This document shows positions 60,476 to 64,000 of a DNA stretch of 64,000 nucleotides, piece after piece. Both the position numbers and the translations under genes were made by a program. Source of the DNA: JACCTU01 sp963788055. Lineage in GTDB: Bacteria; Actinomycetota; Thermoleophilia; Gaiellales; Gaiellaceae. Each line of letters starts with the position of its first letter. Within the stretch, counting starts at the first letter, position 1. The DNA is taken from contig CAWBFA010000001.1 of assembly GCA_963788055.1 (NCBI GenBank), positions 186,001-250,000 on the forward strand, in the 5' to 3' direction. Under the pieces are notes generated by a model. That model was not told where the DNA came from and did no database searches. It saw nothing but the letters and a program-made list of their open reading frames with translations.

Positions 60476-61651
60476 CTACTCTGCGCTGACCGCGTATAGC
60501 CTCCATGTGCCCGGTACACCTTTGAGGTTGTGCTCGCCGCGATCATCGAACGAGACACCTGAGCCCGCGACGAGATCTTTGACGGTGCTCGAGACGAGCA
60601 CCTCGCCCGGTGCCGCGAGCGCCGAGATGCGGGAGCCCGTCACAACGGCAATACCTGCGATCTTGTCACCCACGAACTCGCACTCACCGGTATGGATCCC
60701 ACACCGCACCTCAAGATCGAGCTCTTTTGCCCCATCGACGATCGAACGAGCGCACGCCATCGCTCTCGCCGGTCCATCGAAACGGCAGAAGAACCCATCT
60801 CCGGCAGTGTCCACTTCGACCCCGCGATAGCGGGCCAGCTCGCGACGAGTATCTGCGTGGTGCCGCGTCAGGACGTCGCGCCAAGTTCGGTCACCGAGTC
60901 TCGCGGCGCGTTCAGTCGAGCCGACGAGGTCGGTAAACAGCACCGTGGCGAGCACGGAGTCAGGCACCGGGACAGCGGCTTCGCCTCGGAGGAATTCCAA
61001 GATCGCATCGACGGCCTCACTGCTGAACGACGACGAGAAGTCGGTACGCAGCGCTCGTGATTGCGACCCACGAATCCGCTCCGCTACTAGGTGCGCTGGC
61101 CCCGCACCGCCCTGTTGATTGTCGGGGTCGTCCGGACGGTGGAGCACGAGCGTCGGCACACGGATGGAACTCAGGATGTCGATGATGTCGGTCTCCATCC
61201 CGATCCGAAACCAGTCGACCGCGGCCGTCGGACTGAGTGCGAGTCGACACCGCCAGATGAGGAGATCAATCTCGTCCGGCTCCGTAATCTGAGGCGACAA
61301 GATGCGCGTGTACTCGTTCATGAACCCACGATCGCCCCAGCCCTCGCGGACTTCGCGCAGGTGGACAAGCCACCCTTCCTCGTCGAAACCCCATGGGTAT
61401 CTCTCCCGGACGGGGGAAACGAAGCATCCCGCCGCGTGGCAGCCAAGCTCGGATTCTCGGTACGCGGCCGAGGCCACGGGCGCTCGGGCGAGCCGATGAC
61501 GGTTTACACGCTTCCCCGCGATGATTGGCTGCGACAACGGCCCTGAGGCAAGCGCTCGGAGTAAGGACCGTCTCGCCTGGGCCAGCGTTCGCAAATGTCC
61601 CCTGATCCCTGGGCAGTCCGGGAATATCACTGGAACTTTCTTCCACGCCAT
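60476..61651 (-). CDS. Alpha/beta-hydrolase remnant fused to class III nucleotide cyclase
   Basis: The C-terminal ~190 residues are a complete cyclase catalytic domain: LATVLFTDLVGSTERAARLG, VEVDTAGDGFFCRFDGPARA, CGIHTGECEFVGDKIAGIAV and ISALAAPGEVLVSSTVKDLV. Before it lies the lid and last part of an alpha/beta hydrolase (WGFDEEGWLVHLREVREGWG, VPTLVLHRPDDPDNQQGGAG), the usual partner in such proteins. The hydrolase nucleophile part is absent: sequence beyond about 61400 is unrelated and overlaps an opposite-strand GNAT fragment. The ATG at 61651 is therefore doubtful. It is a 5'-truncated gene. Confidence 0.75.
   Translation of the reverse strand: MAWKKVPVIFPDCPGIRGHLRTLAQARRSLLRALASGPLSQPIIAGKRVNRHRLARAPVASAAYRESELGCHAAGCFVSPVRERYPWGFDEEGWLVHLREVREGWGDRGFMNEYTRILSPQITEPDEIDLLIWRCRLALSPTAAVDWFRIGMETDIIDILSSIRVPTLVLHRPDDPDNQQGGAGPAHLVAERIRGSQSRALRTDFSSSFSSEAVDAILEFLRGEAAVPVPDSVLATVLFTDLVGSTERAARLGDRTWRDVLTRHHADTRRELARYRGVEVDTAGDGFFCRFDGPARAMACARSIVDGAKELDLEVRCGIHTGECEFVGDKIAGIAVVTGSRISALAAPGEVLVSSTVKDLVAGSGVSFDDRGEHNLKGVPGTWRLYAVSAE
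61390..61546 (+). pseudogene. GNAT acetyltransferase C-terminal fragment
   Basis: PWVSLPDGGNEASRRVAAKL then GFSVRGRGHGRSGEPMTVYT and LPRDDWLRQRP match the last strands of a GNAT (N-x-A-S-R-R-V-A-x-K-L-G-F). No N-terminus; the break with the cyclase fragment lies near 61400. Confidence 0.65.
61571..61605. repeat. 35-bp direct repeat, left of ridA
   Basis: Begins TCTCGCCTGGGCCAGCGTTC. It matches 62149-62183 at 31 of 35 positions. The two flank ridA. Confidence 0.7.
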
Positions 61652-61726
61652 GCCCGAATCACGCGGCCGAGGCTGATCGTAGATCTCAGCGCCGGTATCG
61701 GCTTGTCCGCCCTGCTGCTGTCGAAC

Positions 61727-62104
61727 CTAGCCCACGAACGCAGTCATGCGAATGGAGACGAGGACCCCGGGCAGTTCAACCCCCAGCTTGGCGACGTAGC
61801 GAGTCGGCGGCCCGGCTCGAAACCACATCGCGTACTCGTCGTTCATGCCTGTGAAGTCCGCCGGGTTGGTCAGGAGTACGCCAACTTCGACGACGTCCTC
61901 CAGCGTTGCGCGCGCCGCATGCAAGACCGTCTGACAGTTCGTGAGCGCCTGCCGTGTCTGTTCGTGAATCGTCGAGCCGGCGAGGGTTCCAGTGGTCACG
62001 TCAACGCCGACTAGACCCGAGACGTAGACGTAGTCTCCGGCTTTAACCGCTTGGCTGTACAGCGGCGAACTGGGAGCGTCGGATGTGCTGATGACTTCCC
62101 GCAT
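61727..62104 (-). CDS. RidA/YjgF-family enamine/imine deaminase
   Basis: 125 residues, complete. SSPLYSQAVKAGDYVYVSGL, EQTRQALTNCQTVLHAARAT, VVEVGVLLTNPADFTGMNDE, PTRYVAKLGVELPGVLVSIR. The R-x-x-V-x-V...P-x-x-x-L/V-x-x-I-E pattern has the catalytic Arg but I/R in the final region. Detoxifies reactive enamines from PLP enzymes. AAAACT lies seven bases before the ATG. Confidence 0.85.
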   Translation of the reverse strand: MREVISTSDAPSSPLYSQAVKAGDYVYVSGLVGVDVTTGTLAGSTIHEQTRQALTNCQTVLHAARATLEDVVEVGVLLTNPADFTGMNDEYAMWFRAGPPTRYVAKLGVELPGVLVSIRMTAFVG

Positions 62105-62148
62105 CCGCCGAAGTTTTGCCCATGGCGGGCCGCGCTGTCCACCCGTCC

Positions 62149-62183
62149 TCTCGCCTGGGCCAGCGCTCGGGAATGTTCCCTGA
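62149..62183. repeat. 35-bp direct repeat, right of ridA
   Basis: Partner of 61571-61605; see there. Confidence 0.7.
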
Positions 62184-62241
62184 GTCGACCTAGCACGGCG
62201 TGTTCCCTCAGCGTGCTGTCGTGTGCTAGTCGGACATCACG

Positions 62242-62544
62242 TTACTGCGCGGCGACCAGCGAGATACGCGCTTCGTGGGCCACTTCCGATCCAGTCGGCG
62301 GACTCTGGCTGAGCACGATGCCCGCCGGCGATGAGTCGTTTTCGACAGTTGTGACGATCGGGCGCAATTCGGCTGCCCGGGCCTCACGTATCGCATCGGC
62401 TTGCGGAACCCCGACTAGGTCAGGCACGGTGACAGTTCCCGTCGTCGAGGGAACGGCGATGTCGGTTGCGTCGTCGGCATCCCACGGTGAGCTGATGGCG
62501 AGAGCCGCCAGGACAGCGGCTACGAAAAGCGGCAGTGCGAGTTA
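62242..62544 (-). pseudogene. PASTA-domain protein remnant
   Basis: Reading leftwards from 62544: a membrane helix (LALPLFVAAVLAALAISSPW), a short acidic linker, then one PASTA domain (VPDLVGVPQADAIREARAAE, SPAGIVLSQSPPTGSEV). An in-frame TAA lies just before the helix and no start codon precedes it, so it is the tail of a Ser/Thr-kinase or penicillin-binding-type protein. An internal GTG at 62427 could start only the PASTA unit. Confidence 0.65.
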
Positions 62545-62601
62545 CCGCAAGCCTGCGCGACCGCCTCACTCGACGGTCAGCCACTGACGCGCTCCATCAC
62601 A

Positions 62602-62913
62602 TTGCCCTCCCGGTCGAAAGCGATGAACGCCCGCAGCGGACCGACGATGCACCGCTGGTGGTATCGGCACGCGCAAGCAGCGGGGCTGGTCGGCGCCGGG
62701 ATGACAAGCGGGCTGAACATGCACCGCGCGAGACATACGTTCGCTACGGAGCTTCGACGCGTCGCTGATCTCGGTGCCGCTTCTCAGGCGCTCGGTCATA
62801 GCGACCTGTCTACAACCGCATCAATCTACGGTCACTACGACCTCAGCGACCTTGAACGAGCGATGGAGGCGTTCGCGCGCTCGCGTCGCGAACGAGAAGA
62901 GCCGGCCGACTGA
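62602..62913 (+). pseudogene. Tyrosine recombinase (phage integrase) C-terminal fragment
   Basis: SGLNMHRARHTFATELRRVA (R-H-x-x-R-x-x-H-x-F-A-T region), LGAASQALGHSDLSTTASIY (H/LGHSxxxTT) and YGHYDLSDLERAMEAF (catalytic Tyr). Only the last ~90 residues of the catalytic domain remain; the first catalytic Arg and N-terminal domain are gone. It abuts ssrA, the likely attachment gene. Confidence 0.85.
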
Positions 62914-62960
62914 AAGCTTTCAATCGACCGGCTCCGGAACCGGCTTGGTTGAGCCGAAGG

Positions 62961-63321
62961 TGGAGGCGGCGGGAATCGAACCCGCGTCCGTCGTCGTACC
63001 GACAGAGCATCTACAAGCATGTCCCACCTTGAGATCTCGCCCGGACGGCTGGTGGCGGGCAACCCACCGACCGGGCCAGCGATCCTTAGGTGTCGCACCT
63101 CCGGCGATCGCTTTCCTTCGGTGCCGAGCCCGTTGCTTGTCGCCGCTGCCCGGGCCACGGGCCCAGCTCGGGAGCGACGCGCTCAGCTACTGATTAGGCA
63201 GCGAGAGCGAGTGCGTTGTCTTCGTTCGCACTTGTGTTGTTCCCGGGGTTTTACGAGGCCTCCGGGACCTCGGCTTGCAGCTCTGCCGGAGAACCGACCA
63301 CGTCGAAACCAGGTCGCCCCC
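62961..63321 (-). ncRNA. ssrA: Transfer-messenger RNA
   Basis: 5' end GGGGGCGACCTGGTTTCGAC at about 63321; 3' end with GGGTTCGATTCCCGCCGCCT and the acceptor strand to 62961 (7-bp acceptor, A73). The tag reading frame is present near 63200: GCGAACGAAGACAACGCACT onwards encodes ANEDNALALAA then TAA. It rescues stalled ribosomes and tags products for proteolysis. CCA is not fully encoded. Confidence 0.97.
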
Positions 63322-63457
63322 GTATGTTGAGCCCATTGTAGCGGGGGTTACCCGTACCTCCCTGGGGCGCGAAGATCAGGGGCGATTCAGGGGGATGCCG
63401 GATGGTGCAGCGACCCGGCGGGGCGCATCCTGGGATCGTCCCCCACGAAAGGCAGAA
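63322..63457. other. 136-bp gap; ssrA promoter region
   Basis: On the minus strand TACAAT occurs 14 bases before the ssrA 5' end, a possible -10. No other feature seen. Confidence 0.4.
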
Positions 63458-64000
63458 ATGACCACCACCGAAACCCCCACCTCGTCCATCAAAGAGCTCC
63501 ATCGCAGCCGCGAGGATCGGATCCTCGCCGGCGTCGCGGGCGGGCTCGGGCGCTACTTCGACCTGTCCCCCACGTTCTTCCGGATCGCCTTCGTGATCCT
63601 GACGCTCGTCGGTGGAGCCGGGATCCTGATCTACGTCGCCGCGGCGCTCGTCATCCCGGACGAGGGCCGCACCGACTCGATCGTCTCCGAGGCGCTCAGG
63701 CGCCACCGCGACCGCCCTTGGCTCCTGGCCGGGGTCGCCCTCGTCGGGCTCGCGCGTCGTCTCGCTCGTCGCGCAGGCCGACTTCTGGCCGAACAGCGGG
63801 TTCGCCTGGGCGCTGCTCCTGCTCGGCGGCGCCGCGATCGTGATCGCGCAGCGGCGCGGGAAGGACGGCGAGCCGGCGCCCGAAACGGGCACCGAGGTCC
63901 GCGCGCCCCGGCAGCCTTCGCTGTTCCTGCCGGTGTTCGGCCTCCTGCTGGCCGCCGCAGGCGCACTCGCGCTGCTCGAGGCAACTGGCGTCGACGTGCC
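63458..64000 (+). CDS. PspC-domain membrane protein, frameshifted near 63750 (3' end outside window)
   Basis: MTTTETPTSSIKELHRSRED then ILAGVAGGLGRYFDLSPTFF, RIAFVILTLVGGAGILIYVA and ALVIPDEGRTDSI form a typical PspC domain. The next frame continues VVSLVAQADFWPNSGFAWAL, LLLGGAAIVIAQRRGKDGEP and LPVFGLLLAAAGALALLEAT to the edge. One extra C in GGGCTCGCGCGTCGTC explains the shift. PspC proteins sense envelope stress. AAAGGCAG precedes the ATG. Confidence 0.85.
   Translation, partial: MTTTETPTSSIKELHRSREDRILAGVAGGLGRYFDLSPTFFRIAFVILTLVGGAGILIYVAAALVIPDEGRTDSIVSEALRRHRDRPWLLAGVALVGLARRLARRAGRLLAEQRVRLGAAPARRRRDRDRAAAREGRRAGARNGHRGPRAPAAFAVPAGVRPPAGRRRRTRAARGNWRRRA

Larger units (their letters stand above)
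60418..62986. mobile_element. 2.5-kb islet integrated at the 3' end of ssrA
   Basis: Bounded by 21-bp direct repeats, one inside tmRNA. It contains a cyclase-hydrolase fragment, a GNAT fragment, ridA, a PASTA fragment and a tyrosine-recombinase C-terminus lying next to the intact ssrA, the classic place of an integrase gene. The remnant is too small to be autonomous. Confidence 0.75.

Overview
The window is a 64 kb, GC-rich (roughly two thirds G+C by eye), gene-dense piece of a high-GC Gram-positive-type chromosome. GTG and TTG starts are frequent, genes overlap by 4 bases (ATGA/GTGA), ruvCAB follows yebC and pdxST, there is a RelA/SpoT-type Rel protein and a kdpFABC-kdpDE operon, and secreted CHRD and Ig-like proteins are present. 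I infer an actinobacterium, most likely class Thermoleophilia (Gaiellales/Solirubrobacterales), probably a metagenome or draft assembly. No rRNA is present, so this placement is an inference.

Layout. 0-2 kb: a secreted vanadium-haloperoxidase/PAP2-type protein, cut by the window edge, next to a LuxR-type regulator. 2.2-6.5 kb (minus): an operon of metallophosphoesterase, cyclic 2,3-diphosphoglycerate synthase, 2-phosphoglycerate kinase, class II fructose-1,6-bisphosphatase and a MIP18-type Fe-S factor, which together look like a cyclic 2,3-diphosphoglycerate pathway. 6.6-7.5 kb: a nuclease-like domain joined to a hypoxanthine phosphoribosyltransferase. 7.5-12.6 kb (minus): ccmE-ccmF-ccmI-like cytochrome c maturation genes, a zinc-ribbon membrane protein and an M23 murein hydrolase. 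12.6-20.7 kb: a TIM-barrel protein, a cyclic-nucleotide-binding protein, an M1 peptidase, a large cyclase/AAA/TPR regulator, phosphomannomutase and a thioesterase. 20.9-31 kb: rel, recJ, an FMN hydroxyacid oxidase, a PLP aminotransferase, and secreted CHRD and TolB-like proteins. 30.7-38.4 kb: ruvBAC, yebC, pdxTS, marR and an ABC-2 exporter. 38.4-41 kb: a 2.5 kb islet inserted at the 3' end of a CAU tRNA gene. 41-48.5 kb: YjbQ, a decayed PuuD/aldehyde dehydrogenase/SDR/GrpB operon, an S9 peptidase and membrane proteins. 48.6-57.2 kb: kdpFABC, kdpDE and a DUF389 protein. 57.2-60.4 kb: a stand-alone TOPRIM protein and a phosphotransferase. 60.4-63.3 kb: a second 2.5 kb islet inserted at the 3' end of ssrA (tmRNA), with an integrase fragment. 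The window ends in a PspC-domain gene.

Two window-wide patterns matter most. (1) More than twenty operon-heading genes have a -10-like hexamer (TANNNT or close) only 6-9 bases before the start codon, the arrangement expected for leaderless mRNAs; I used it to choose several starts. (2) At least nine otherwise well conserved genes (the LuxR gene, cDPG synthase, nuclease/HPRT, the cyclase-ATPase, S9 peptidase, kdpA, kdpD, TOPRIM, PspC) are broken by single-base insertions or deletions, many of them in short G/C or A runs. This looks more like residual consensus error than real decay. GrpB, aldehyde dehydrogenase, a histidine kinase and an Ig-like protein carry heavier damage and look like true relics.
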